Assembly: GCA_003024785.1 (NCBI GenBank)
Contig: PUQB01000198.1
Span: 167,224-231,223, forward strand
Length of the DNA stretch: 64,000 bases
Direction of reading: 5' to 3'
From: Selaginella tamariscina
Taxonomy: Eukaryota; Streptophyta; Lycopodiopsida; Selaginellales; Selaginellaceae
Below the pieces are notes generated by a model, which was not told where the DNA came from, did no database searches, and saw only the letters and a list, made by a program, of their open reading frames with translations. Position 1 is the stretch's first letter; each line of letters starts with the position of its first letter. Positions 50,000 through 60,567 of the stretch are shown here, piece after piece. A program made the translations under genes and the position numbers.

Positions 50000-51160
50000 T
50001 AAAAAAAAGCTCCATCAAATTAAACACCACAACTCAAATAAACAAGAAATTATAATTACTCAATAAATACAATTGACTCCAACCGTCTTTTCAAAGTACA
50101 AGGGGGAGTATTGTGAGCTTGGCACACACACATGAAGCCTTTGGAATCCATGGCTCAACCTTTTTAATTTTATGAACCTTGTTCAAAAAAGCAAATCCAA
50201 CTTTGCATTTTGTTAACACTGAATGTTAAGCACAACAGCTACTGATGGCACCGAATCTTTGTCTAGAAAATTCATTGATGCTGGAACAATTGGCTCTCAA
50301 CATTAGCTATGGAACTCCTTGGGTAATAACAATTTTGAAGTATAAATTTGAAGCTTCAAGGCTCATTGATAGTACGGCTAACTAAGTTCTTTCGCTTCAA
50401 CAATGAAGTGAATGCAGCATGATTGCCTTTCTACAACATCTGAGAATTATGCAATGGGCATGGAGCTTCTCAAAACCCCAAACTACTACTAGACACTCTT
50501 TGGTCGTGGAGTAATTCACATCTTATGGTTACAACGTACAATCAATGTATACAATGGGATGGCGTTGACCAGGCACATTCATACTCCCTTGCATCAACAT
50601 TGCCCTCGGGACCAATGTCAAAAACATCCATATACAAGATGAAGGAACGAGTGTAATCAAGGTACACCAAAATTAAAGGAGTCGTTAATAACTCTTTAAG
50701 ATATACAAATGCATACTCATAATCTTAGACCATATAAGAGATGACATTGATGACTTCAGCAACACCCACAATGCTTTTTGGATACCATTGACTTATAAAT
50801 TCTTATTAATGCCTTTTGATTTGAATAAGCTTTAATAACTTTTCAACGAATGGTTCTTTGTGATATGCTAGAAGTGACTACCAACTTTATCGACAATGTT
50901 TTGATATATTCAAAAGTTGCATCACGACAATCATATAAGGGATCCAGAGAGAAATGAAAGAGCATGAACAAAAAGACAGCAGGAAGTAAAAGAGAGATAA
51001 AATTAAGAAAAATAAAAGAAAGATGAGGAAGAGTCAAATAAGGGGAAACTTTTCAAAGTCACACTTGACATGATTGTGAATTAACCAATTCACATCAAGA
51101 ATAATGTTAAAAACTTGACTTGACACCACCTATAAAGATTGAAGCTCAAGTTCATAACTT
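50000..51160 (-). pseudogene. Ty3/gypsy polyprotein remnants with an inverted RT piece (copy 2)
   Basis: Counterpart of 35114-36344 with the same integrase, RNase H and protease fragments on the minus strand and the same inverted reverse transcriptase fragment on the plus strand (about 50800-50960). The shared inversion shows it predates the duplication. Confidence 0.65.
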
Positions 51161-52396
51161 TCCAACAAATAACTATGGTAGTCTCATCTTGTGAATAAGC
51201 ATACATTTGAAGATGATAAAAGAGTACTCCAATCCCCACGAATTTTGTGTCTAAACCATTATATCACTGCAATGCTATTCCTTAAAGACAAGTAGGAAAC
51301 TCACGCAAACATTAAACATCGTCTTATGAATGATATGTTGCAACCATTATAAAATGATCAAACCAAAGGTACACATAATCTTCATAACTTTCACATAAAA
51401 AATTCAACAAGACTCGAGGATTTGCAATAAGAACATGAGGAGTAGCACCATGTATTGTGAATGCCATCGTTAATTGAGTTTGATTATTCAATTGCACCCT
51501 CGTATCATTGAATAATTGTATAAGTAATTACTCCATAGACAAAGGATTCATTTGTTACGCATCCATAATAAAAGAAGAGATATAAATTTATAAGAACATA
51601 ACATATCTAAACCACAAAAAAATTAAATTTAAAAAGACAGAAAAGATTTACACAAAAAACACAAATCTAATGACTATTATAGATGCCCCTAGTCTTTACT
51701 AACGTGAGATCTCAAAATACAAAAACGTGTATATCTATTGCATTATAATAATACAACTTGACCTTGCACTATCTTAATTAAAAATAATAAAGGGTTTCAC
51801 ATTTCATTATAAAAACTTATAATAGGTTTGGAGAAGAAGAAGTGCCTATGCAACCATTTTAGTAAACTTTAAGATTAAGCTAGTATAAATCGAGTGTTAC
51901 CCTATAGGGCAACCTTATGGACAAGATGGAAAATGTGCAATATGACAAAAGGTTGTGGATTTTTCAATATCCAAACAACAATGAATGTGTTCAAGTGCTA
52001 TAAGAAACAAGTAGAAAGCGTTAAGAACCAAGGTAAGTTAGCAGTTAACAATTAGGTTAAGGAGGTTAAAGTAGAAGTTAAAGAACGAAGTTAAGGAGAT
52101 TAAGATAAAAAATAATAATGAATCAAGAAGTTAAGAATGAGGTTAGGCTCCTAAGAAGACAACGAATCGTTGCCACGTGTGCCGGAAGAAGCTGGGGCTT
52201 GTACAATAGACGGCTCCATGCCAATGTGAAGAGTACTTTTTGTACGGCACACAAATTCTCCAGTAAACAACTATGAGGCACGAGAAGATAACTATGGCTA
52301 ATCCTGTTATAAAGGCAGAGAAATTGAAAAGATATAACTGATGTAAATTTAATGTTTCTGCAGGGTTTTATTTAATTATATTAGTCGCTACATTCT

Positions 52397-52399
<3 letters not shown>

Positions 52400-52490
<91 letters not shown>

Positions 52491-52500
52491 CACACACACA
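52400..52500. repeat. (CT)n-(TA)n-(CA)n composite microsatellite
   Basis: Long pure runs of three dinucleotides in succession. The copy-1 counterpart at 37615-37650 is much shorter, so this tract expanded after duplication. Confidence 0.9.
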
Positions 52501-53350
52501 CGAATGGCATGAGGATGCAAGTGTGCGTATGTGTGTTATGTTTAGCTATAACAGTCGTGGGCCCAAGTGTACCAACTGTTAACTAGCTAATGATTTTGTT
52601 TGAACCAGTATCGAAACGAAAGTTAACAATAAAAGTTATTATGTGATTAACATTTAAAGTTTATTTTTATATTTGAATATATTTCTAATTATTTAGGGTT
52701 TCAGATCGTATACAACGTGGCAATTCTCAAGGCAACATGAGTGTACTACAAGGCATTTTGAGAATTACATGTATATATACATTTATAAATACATTGCTAT
52801 ATACCTCTCTCTCTATATATACACACTCGGTGGAATTCCATATACACGGACCACAGCTTATAGTCTCTCTCTCACCTTATATATATACAAACAGAAGAAA
52901 ACACACGTGACTGTACCACAAGAATACACACACACACTCACGCTCTTACATTATGTAAACAAAACAAAGTGTGTGTCTGTATAATGCTTGCATGTGTGTA
53001 TATGTAATGTATACATAGAGATATACAAATAGAAGAAAACACACATGAATGTACCACAAGAACATGCACATACACACACATTCTTGGTCAGTGGAGAAGC
53101 CAACGGATGCAGAAACAGTGACGGGCTGATTATGTACTTAAGAACAAGCAATGCAAATATAAACAAGATCATCTCAAGATGTACTTTGGGCTTTTAGTAA
53201 ATGATAGAGAGATATAAAAGCCTGAGAGGAGTATGTACGCATATCTGACCTCCTCAGACAACCCTTCTTTAAAAAATTTAAAAGACTTCATTTGTAAGCT
53301 TAGTAGTATATATGTGTATAATAAACAAAGGTGTGTGTGTGTGTTGTGTG

Positions 53351-53383
<33 letters not shown>

Positions 53384-53541
53384 TATCACTAGATCTTTGT
53401 AGTTAAATTGATAAGCTCTACATATGAATATTTAAGATAACTAACATGTGTCTTGTGTATACGTATGTAGCTTCGTACTAATGTTTTAGGTTATCCACTG
53501 GAGTTCATATCAATGAATTTACACACATTTGCATATATCTA

Positions 53542-53912
53542 CGCACGTTGTAACTAAAGTGGGCATGATACGTGAAAATGGGAATATAAAATAAATTACT
53601 AATTAATACTTAAGTTTTAATTATTAATTAATTCATTTAATTAATATGTAATTAAGCCTTAAATATTAATTAATTAATTAATTAATCCTTCAATAACCTT
53701 ACTTAGTAAGGAATATTCCTAAAATATCTTAGAATATTCATATTATTCTAAAAATAGTTTACAATAATGAAGAAATACTATCAAACATAATTACAAATGA
53801 AATCATTTCTTATCAACATGTTAATTTTTATAAATACTTTCTTCCTAATCATAAGAGAAATCTTCTCATTTTGTCTAAATCATCACTCTCCGGATTAATC
53901 AAATCATTTTGG
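53542..53912. other. AT-rich spacer
   Basis: Repeats of taattaattaatta near 53660-53690; no gene is seen. Confidence 0.45.
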
Positions 53913-55071
53913 TCAATATCTTGATGTTGTTGCCACCACCTTAACACTCTCACGAATGCAATTGGGAGTTGCCATCCTTGTTAATACATAAGATGTAATA
54001 AGACCAGGTCTGCATAAAGGCTCATCTAAAAAATGACGTTCCTTAAGAATAATATTATAAAGCGCCCGGTTGCTATCCTTCATTTTATAAAATTCAAAAT
54101 CACGAGAAAGAAAAGCTTCAGGAAATGTATGATACGGTGGATACTGCTCACAAAAATTTTCGAGATTCTTCTTTCTGAGGCACGTATCCAAGTAGTTCAC
54201 TAGCTCATCCATGATATCGGTATCAGAATATGGATCGAAAGTGATTGGATGAATACAAGCAATGTTTTGGTTGAGCATAGCCTTCTGAGGAGAGTCGTCT
54301 ACTACTAAGATATGTGCATTCTTCGTCATTATCCTTAAGCGACTGATCTCCCCATGAGTCCCAATTATTCTTTCATTCTTGAAGAAGTATGGCTTGCTTT
54401 CCTTTCTTATATTGTGAAATTCGAGAGGTTTATAACACATTCGCTGGTCAAAAATCCAATCTTTACGAATCACCTCTTCTGCAACACTACAATGTTTCTT
54501 AAGCAAATTCAACAGCGGTGTTAAGTTATGAATCTGCATGCATGACCAAATCCCCACAAGCGCACCCATCTCCTTAAGCTTTTGAAAGAGACGATCCAAC
54601 CCTGGACGAAAAATAATATCATATCGAAATTTACCATGACAAGGAATGAAATCTCCTTGTTTGATTTCTTTTTTCTATCCTCGGGCCTTTGTCGATGAAG
54701 CAGAACACCATTGACATCCAACAACACAATATGGCCATGAGTAACATGAGATAGCGTTGCCTCTTGAATACTTTGCAAATCACTTGTTTGCTCCCTTTCA
54801 CATTTATCCGTTGCCACTATCTCGTTGCCATCCCTTCATCATTTAATTGTACATCATCCTTACAAGATTCAGATATTGCATGCGCTGAAGAAATTGATTT
54901 CGGAACTGAAGCCAATAAAAATGATGATGAAAACTGAAGTGGCCCCCATGGTAACGATGTTTTGAGCTGCATTATTATCCATTTCCTGCATGAACTCTGT
55001 CATTCTGACATGTGGCACAAGAAATTGTCGCCAAACCCCTCTCTTACCTCATGCCAATGCTGAAAATCCAT
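53913..55071 (-). CDS. FCP1/HAD-type phosphatase-like protein
   Basis: The minus-strand reading begins MDFQHWHE (exon 55048-55071, GTAAGA donor). A region of uncertain structure and frame follows, then HIVLLDVNGVLLHRQRPED, where DVNGV is HAD motif I. Next come RYDIIFRPGLDRLFQKLKEM and GALVGIWSCMQIHNL (motif II Ser), then KNAHILVVDDSPQKAMLNQN (the VDDSP motif) and FDPYSDTDIMDELVNYLD, with a stop at 53913. This is the FCP1-homology (SCP/NIF) fold, which dephosphorylates Ser/Thr, for example on the RNA polymerase II tail. Motif I is DxNGV rather than DLDET, so the general acid position is Asn and activity is doubtful. One-base breaks lie near 54640 and near 54825. It lies 200 bp downstream of, and on the same strand as, the methyltransferase-like gene, so it may belong to the same module or be a host gene. 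Confidence 0.7.
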
Positions 55072-55271
55072 GTTCTCAATTGTTTCATTACATCTGCAAA
55101 ATGATAATTAGCTGACCTTAAAATTATCAAGGTATATTATTTACCTTGTTAATGTGTGACCCATGTTTGAACTAAAAGCTTCATTAATCCTTGAGAATTT
55201 ATTTTCTGTACAAAATAAAAGAAATATACAAAAATGCCTTATGTTACACTCATTTACAACTATTCGTCACT

Positions 55272-57204
55272 CTAACAATTCATTAACAATTCTTCTTCGC
55301 TATTACCTTCTGAGTGAGGCGAAGAAGGTCTAAGCCGCTTGTGAGATGGTTCAAGATCTTCTTCATCTTCTATTGATGTTTCCATGGGTAATGGAGTGTG
55401 CAAATGTTCTGTACTCCTCGAGATAACTTCCGGTCTAATATCTGATTGAAGTTCGTCCTCAGACTCCGACATTGAACCAGATTTCTTCAGAGCTATCGCA
55501 CTTATCTGGAGGGAACTTTCTCAAATACTCCTTTATGGATTCGTTGGGGTAGTCAGTTGAGAACCTATCTATCCACTTGTTCAGGTCCTCAACCATGGTC
55601 TTATCCTTTTCAACGGCAAAACACATGTATGCCGAAGGTAACACTCCTTCAAGACGGACCCCCTAGTGCAGTAGTCAAAAACCCACGCATCACTGTGAGG
55701 ACCCCTGATCAAGTTGACGATGCTCCGTGCCGCTTGACTTGTGATGTTTGGATAACGTACATTGCCGAATACGTCACTCTCACCTATCGGTGTATCGGAT
55801 GGAGGTTCAGGGCCGTTGGAGTGCAAACAGATGCCTGGCCAGTCATTTGGAAGTTTGAAACTGTTTGGCGCATTCCTAACAACCAAGTGAACAACCGAAT
55901 CAATGCACTTCGGATCAGCATCATTCATATAAAATCCTGTCCAACGATGTTTATTCTCTTGGCAAAGGAGAAGGCAAAGGTATCGGTGACATGAGCAAGA
56001 ATCAAGAAATAAATACCTGAAAACGTAGATATCAGTCAAGAGTGCAAGTATGAATTCAATAATAAATACCTTCTTTGTACATGCTTGCACGGCTAAGTTT
56101 CTCCACCAATCCTCTAGTGTCCTGTCTGTCGAAGGATTTTTTGACACCCCGATCCATCACGAACAATTGAAACGGTTTCCTACAAGCAGTGATGGTACCC
56201 CATAAAGTCTCCGAATCCAACAACAAACATCTGTAGGGCTTGTCGTGATTCGTAGCATCCTCCTTTATAAGGTTCAACTCGGTTCTCCGCTGCTGAAGGA
56301 CTGCCATAAGAGAAGGCGTCATCGCAATGTTCTCCTTCTTGGCGTTGGCGTGCAATAGATTCTTGCCCAGATCTTCCGATTGATTCACCCATTCGACAAG
56401 CATATCATCGTTGTCACATGCAAATATTTGTTGACCTCTTCGTATGTTGAAGCCGAAATCCAACCCAGTTTGTGGCAGTGTATTCCCAACCACTCCTTGA
56501 AGTGCCTGACCGTCTTCAACTCCATTGCCTTCAGATGAAAGGAGAGGTGGGGCTGCTGTTGTTAATCTGTAATTTGCCATCAATCACCAAATCAGCCAAG
56601 ACTTCCATCTCCTCCATCGTTGTTCCATTTAAAGGCTTCAACCATGTGAGCTTGAAATCGTTGTCTACATCCTTTATAGATTGAACAGACTTAGCCTTCG
56701 GCGTCTTACTGGGTTTCTTTGCAGACTTCTCTGAGGGCTCCACTTCACTTGTCTGCTTTCTTCAGTGTTCCTTTTGCAAAGGATTCCATAATCCCCAACC
56801 ATTTGCAAAGATCCTATCCTCGGGACAAGAAATCAACATCATCAAAAGGATGTTTCCTTCCCGCCCACCTGGGCAAAATCAACTGCTACAATTTCTTCAA
56901 CTCTCTGAGGAAAAAGACAGATTAATATACCGGCGAGATAAATCCCGCCCAAACAATTTGCTTACCCGGTATCCGCAGATTGTGTATTCCCTGCGGTAGC
57001 TCTTTGTGGTCGCTGAAGAGATTCCCACACGGCTCGCGTGTGTTTGAACTTCTCCCATATTTTGCTGTTGTAGTGGTTGGTGTCTGCAGCGTCCCATTCC
57101 GCCGATAAATTATGGTACTGCTCGATTGTGAGATTCGACTTTGCTAAAAACGCCGATCTTTTCGTCAGCTTCTCACGAGTATGCTCGGAAAGTTCTGTTG
57201 CCAT
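55272..57204 (-). CDS. Beta-class DNA methyltransferase-like protein, degenerate
   Basis: Minus-strand pieces, in order: 56966-57204 (MATELSEHTREKLTKRSAFL, a GTAAGC donor); 56920 downwards (KKPSKTPKAK basic stretch, then EVLADLVIDGKLQI); 56056-56540 (FNIRRGQQIFACDNDD, PYRCLLLDSETLWGTI, FVMDRGVKKSFD); an intron; 55600-55960 (HRWTGFYMNDADPK, FGNVRYPNITSQAARSIVNL, WVFDYCTRGSVLKECYLRH); then, one frame over, CFAVEKDKTMVEDLNKWI; finally an acidic tail (SESEDELQSD, SIEDEEDLEP) with a stop at 55272. The layout resembles beta-class N4C/N6A DNA methyltransferases: a motif IV region first, then K/Y-P..., a leucine-rich helix, motif I (hhDhxxGxGS) and hEKD. The catalytic DPPY is not seen (DSETLWG sits where it might be) and motif I reads DYCTRGS. 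It may be inactive, or the resemblance may be partial. About four frame breaks are present. Confidence 0.4.
56931..56950. repeat. Isolated diverged palindrome unit in intron 1
   Basis: cggcgagataaatcccgccc is a diverged copy of the GGCGGGATTAATCCCGCC unit, placed in or beside the first intron of the leftward gene, outside the main array. Confidence 0.7.
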
Positions 57205-57254
57205 CGTTCCTTTGTTGTGTTCGTCGAGAAGTCGTTGGGCTGCCAGGCCAATGG

Positions 57255-57750
57255 CGGCGGGATAAATCCCGCCCGATTCCGCGCAAGGCATGCGTACGCG
57301 GCGGGATTAATCCGCCGCTTAGGCCCTTCACTCTGGCCTTAGTCGGCGGGATTAATCCCGCCGGACGCCAATTCCCTGTGTAGAATTCGGTGGGATTAAT
57401 CCCGCCGCCTAAGCCCTTCAGGCAGGCCAATGGCGGCGGGATAAATCCTGCCCAATTCCGCGCAGGGCATGCGTACGCGGCGGGATTAATATTCCGCTCA
57501 TGAGAGTAACGAATGAGCGGCGGGATTAATCCCGCCAGACGCCAATGCCTTGTGCAGAATCCGGCGGGATTAATCCCGCCGCCTAGGCCCTTCAGGCAGG
57601 CCAATGGCGGCGGGATAAATCCCGCCCGATTCTGCGCAAGGCATGCGTACGCGGCGGGATTAATCCCGCCGCTTATGAGGGTAACGAATGAGCGGCGGGA
57701 TTAATCCCGGCGCCGAGTGGCTAATTATATAGCGACGGGATTAATCCCGC
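57255..57750. repeat. Palindrome array 1 (12 units of GGCGGGATTAATCCCGCC)
   Basis: Units start at about 57255, 57299, 57344, 57388, 57435, 57478, 57518, 57562, 57607, 57653, 57692 and 57733, 39-47 bp apart. The central TTAA is ATAAAT in every fourth unit or so. Spacers themselves repeat with a period of 172-181 bp (ggccaatggcggcgggataa at about 57246, 57427 and 57599). The array begins some 50 bp upstream of the leftward gene's start, so it occupies its promoter or 5' leader. Confidence 0.95.
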
Positions 57751-57829
57751 CGCTACACACACACACACACACATATATATACAGATTATACAGATATTGG
57801 TATACATAATATATGTATGTATACATAGG

Positions 57830-57878
<49 letters not shown>

Positions 57879-57955
57879 TGGTGTATCGTGTGTATGCGTG
57901 TGTGAAACAAATAAAATCATACAGATAAACAAACACACACACACACATATATATA
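57751..57955. repeat. CA/TA/TG microsatellite field
   Basis: Runs of CA, TA, TG and again CA immediately follow array 1; no gene. Confidence 0.85.
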
Positions 57956-57959
57956 ATAA

Positions 57960-58255
57960 ATAAATAGAATATATATATATATATATATATATATTATCTG
58001 TGTGTGTGTGTATATGTATACGAGTGTGCGTGTGTGTGAGAGATAGAGATCTATAGAGAAGAGAGAGAGAGAAGGAGATATATATATATATATATATATT
58101 ATCTGTGTGTGTATATGTATACGAGTGTGCGTGTGTGTGCGAGAGATAGAGATCTATAGAGAAGAGAGAGAGAAGGATATATATATATATATATTATATA
58201 TCTGTGTGTGTATATGTATACGAGTGTGCGTGTGTGTGCAGAGATAGAGATCTAT
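57960..58255. repeat. Three-unit repeat of about 100 bp with microsatellite ends
   Basis: Each unit has (TA)n, then tatctgtgtgtgtatatgta, then cgagtgtgcgtgtgtgtg, then agagatctatagagaagaga. The third unit ends at about 58255. Confidence 0.85.
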
Positions 58256-58382
58256 TATATTATTAAGATACATACACATATAAATATATATGTGAATAAA
58301 AATAAATAAATATCACAATAAACGCAGAGGAGTGTGCGTGTGAGAGAGAGAGAGATCTCACCTGTGTGAGAGAGAGAAGGAG

Positions 58383-58530
58383 ATTTCGCTGCCGCCGCCG
58401 CCGCCTTACAAACCCTAGGAATATACCAAAACCCTAAAAGGAATAGAATATATATTAACCCTAATCGAATATTCCTTTTAAGAATATACTTAAACCCTAA
58501 AAAGAATAAACTATAGATTCGCCCTAAACG
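58383..58530. promoter_or_regulatory. Telo-box-like AAACCCTA cluster
   Basis: A (GCC)n run is followed by acaaaccctagg, aaaaccctaaaagg, taaccctaatcg and taaaccctaaaaag. Repeated AAACCCTA (telo-box) is common in promoters or leaders of plant growth genes. It lies between the divergent genes, so it may be a promoter element, but no adjacent exon is certain. Confidence 0.35.
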
Positions 58531-58727
58531 AATATTCTTTCATTATAATCAGCGTGTGCGTGGTGGGTGTATCACATACACCCCAAGAATAAATATCATG
58601 CAAGGGTTTAACACGTGTGTGTCCATGAGAGTGTTAAAGTTTCACATGCAGCGATACATATATACACACATAGTATTATACACATACATACATACATATT
58701 AGTACATATTAATATTAGAGAGACAGA

Positions 58728-59215
58728 GTACAGGATCATGTATGGTGTGTATGTATGAGAGAAGAGTGACAATACATATTATGGATCATGCATGGTGTGT
58801 ATGTTTGAGAGAAGAGAGACAGTACATATTTACATGGATCATGCATGGTGTGTATGTATGAGAGAAGAGTGAGAGTGTTAACAAATTAAATTCATACACA
58901 TTGGATATATTAGTACACACGTGTATACACACAGACATACATACATATTACATGTGTAAATTCAATGTAGGGTTTAGGGTTTAGGGTTAGGATGGATCAT
59001 GCATGGTGTTTATGTATGAGAGGAGTGAGTGTTATACACAGATATACATTATACATATTACATAATATTGTAACATCAGTACATATTATGGATCATGCAT
59101 GGTGTGTATGTATGAGAGAAGAGACAGGCTACATATTATGGATCATGATCATGCATGGTGTGTATGTATGAGAGAAGGGATTATGCATGGTGACACTGTG
59201 TATGTATGAGAGAAG
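58728..59215. repeat. Minisatellite, unit ggatcatgcatggtgtgtat
   Basis: Seven or more units of 50-120 bp share ggatcatgcatggtgtgtat followed by gtatgagagaagag, interrupted by acatacacacgtgtatac-like sequence. Confidence 0.85.
58968..58990. repeat. Short interstitial TTTAGGG tract
   Basis: Three near-perfect plant telomere units (gggtttagggtttagggtta). Too short to imply a chromosome end. Confidence 0.7.
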
Positions 59216-60340
59216 AGATAGAGTGTTAACAAATGAAAATCGTACACATTGCATATATTATATTAGTACACATATATACATACACACGTGTATACACACA
59301 GACATACATATATATTACATGTGTAAATTCAATGTGTTACATACACACACTGAGTACATATAGATCATACATGCGTTGAACATGATGTTTTTCAATAAAG
59401 AAGCAACATATAATTTCTCAAGTTTGGTTTAGGGCAATGTGCATGTGTGTGCATATGTGTCTCTGTAAGTGCTTCTAATGCGTGTGCACATGTATATATA
59501 AATTTATGATTGTGTTTATATATAATATGTGCAAAACAAACATCGAATAATTAAGAAAATAATATTAATATACACACTATGAACATATTTTAAATTATAC
59601 ATAATAATATATGATTTTATCTAATATATAGCCATATATAGTTTTAATATATATATTAATTTAATATTGATAATAAGGTTTAACACTAGAATATTCTTGA
59701 AATAATAACAAATTAATTGAGAAAATCCCATTAATATATACAAATATATTACTGAGATAATTAAGAATAAGACTAATTTAATTATGATAATGTTTAATAT
59801 TGGAATATTCTTTGAATATTAAGAAAATAATAAAGAATATCCCATTAATAGTAGGAAATGTAAATTAATTACTCGAGTAATTAAGAAAATAATAATAATA
59901 AACAGACTATGAATATATTTTAAATGATACATAATAATATATCAATTTATTTATTGTATTAGTGTATATATATATATAATATAAACTTAATAATATATAC
60001 TTGAATATTAAGAATGTAGAATAATTACAAAAATTTCGTAATATTAAACAGCTTGAAGCACTTGAATGACATTAAATGCAATTTTAAAACACTCATTGGA
60101 ATTGGAGAGTATATATGTCAGACTGTCGGTTATTTGTTTCAACTCATCTTAAATTTTCTTTTCTGTTATTTCAAAAATTTTGAATTTCTGACATAAGTAT
60201 TATCAGTCTGACATGTAAATTTGAAAATACATTTAATTTCCCACTCAAATTCAGATCTGGTTCTTTCTCCGGCAAGGGTTTCTTCATTTTCACTCTTCAG
60301 ATTTTCTTTTTTCTTCTTAGTGATCAGCTCAGGAGCGACA
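59216..60340. other. AT-rich spacer of the divergent locus
   Basis: Very AT-rich, no frame recognised. Two loosely similar segments (about 59560-59700 and 59880-60000) share aataataatattaatatacac and ttttaaatgatacataataa. Confidence 0.5.
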
Positions 60341-60398
60341 TTAAATTGGGTGCGCTATTGTTTATAGGAAAGCACGGCGCCTTCAGTGCTGTTTACAA
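60341..60398 (+). other. Candidate 5' leader exon of the rightward gene
   Basis: A less AT-rich patch ends at the strong donor gtaagtatt (60399). The coding exon starts after a good acceptor (tatgtgcag, ending 61457). If they are joined, the whole second palindrome array lies in the first intron. The start of this exon is unknown. Confidence 0.35.
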
Positions 60399-60567
60399 GT
60401 AAGTATTATAAACAAATTTAGATATATTTATAAAGATTCACTCTCTTACATTCTCTCTTAAATTTTAGAATTTAGGGATTTAGGAATGCATTAGGATTAC
60501 AATATATTCTGTTAGGGATTTATCCCGTTTAAATATACTTTTAACTTAGTATTCTCGGTTAGCCGGG

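Larger units (their letters stand above)
46643..53541 (+). repeat. 6.9-kb direct repeat, copy 2
   Basis: Second copy of the block at 31742-38669, starting 14.9 kb downstream in the same orientation. It carries the tandem array (47165-47480), an LTR2 copy (48329-49785), gypsy remnants (about 50000-51160) and the microsatellite-rich end, here with a much longer CT-TA-CA tract at 52400-52500. Relative to copy 1 it lacks several short stretches, such as part of the region around 33790-33880. Confidence 0.9.

Noticed and set aside
58968..58990. Telomere or chromosome end
   Set aside because: Only three TTTAGGG units, with ordinary sequence and genes on both sides.
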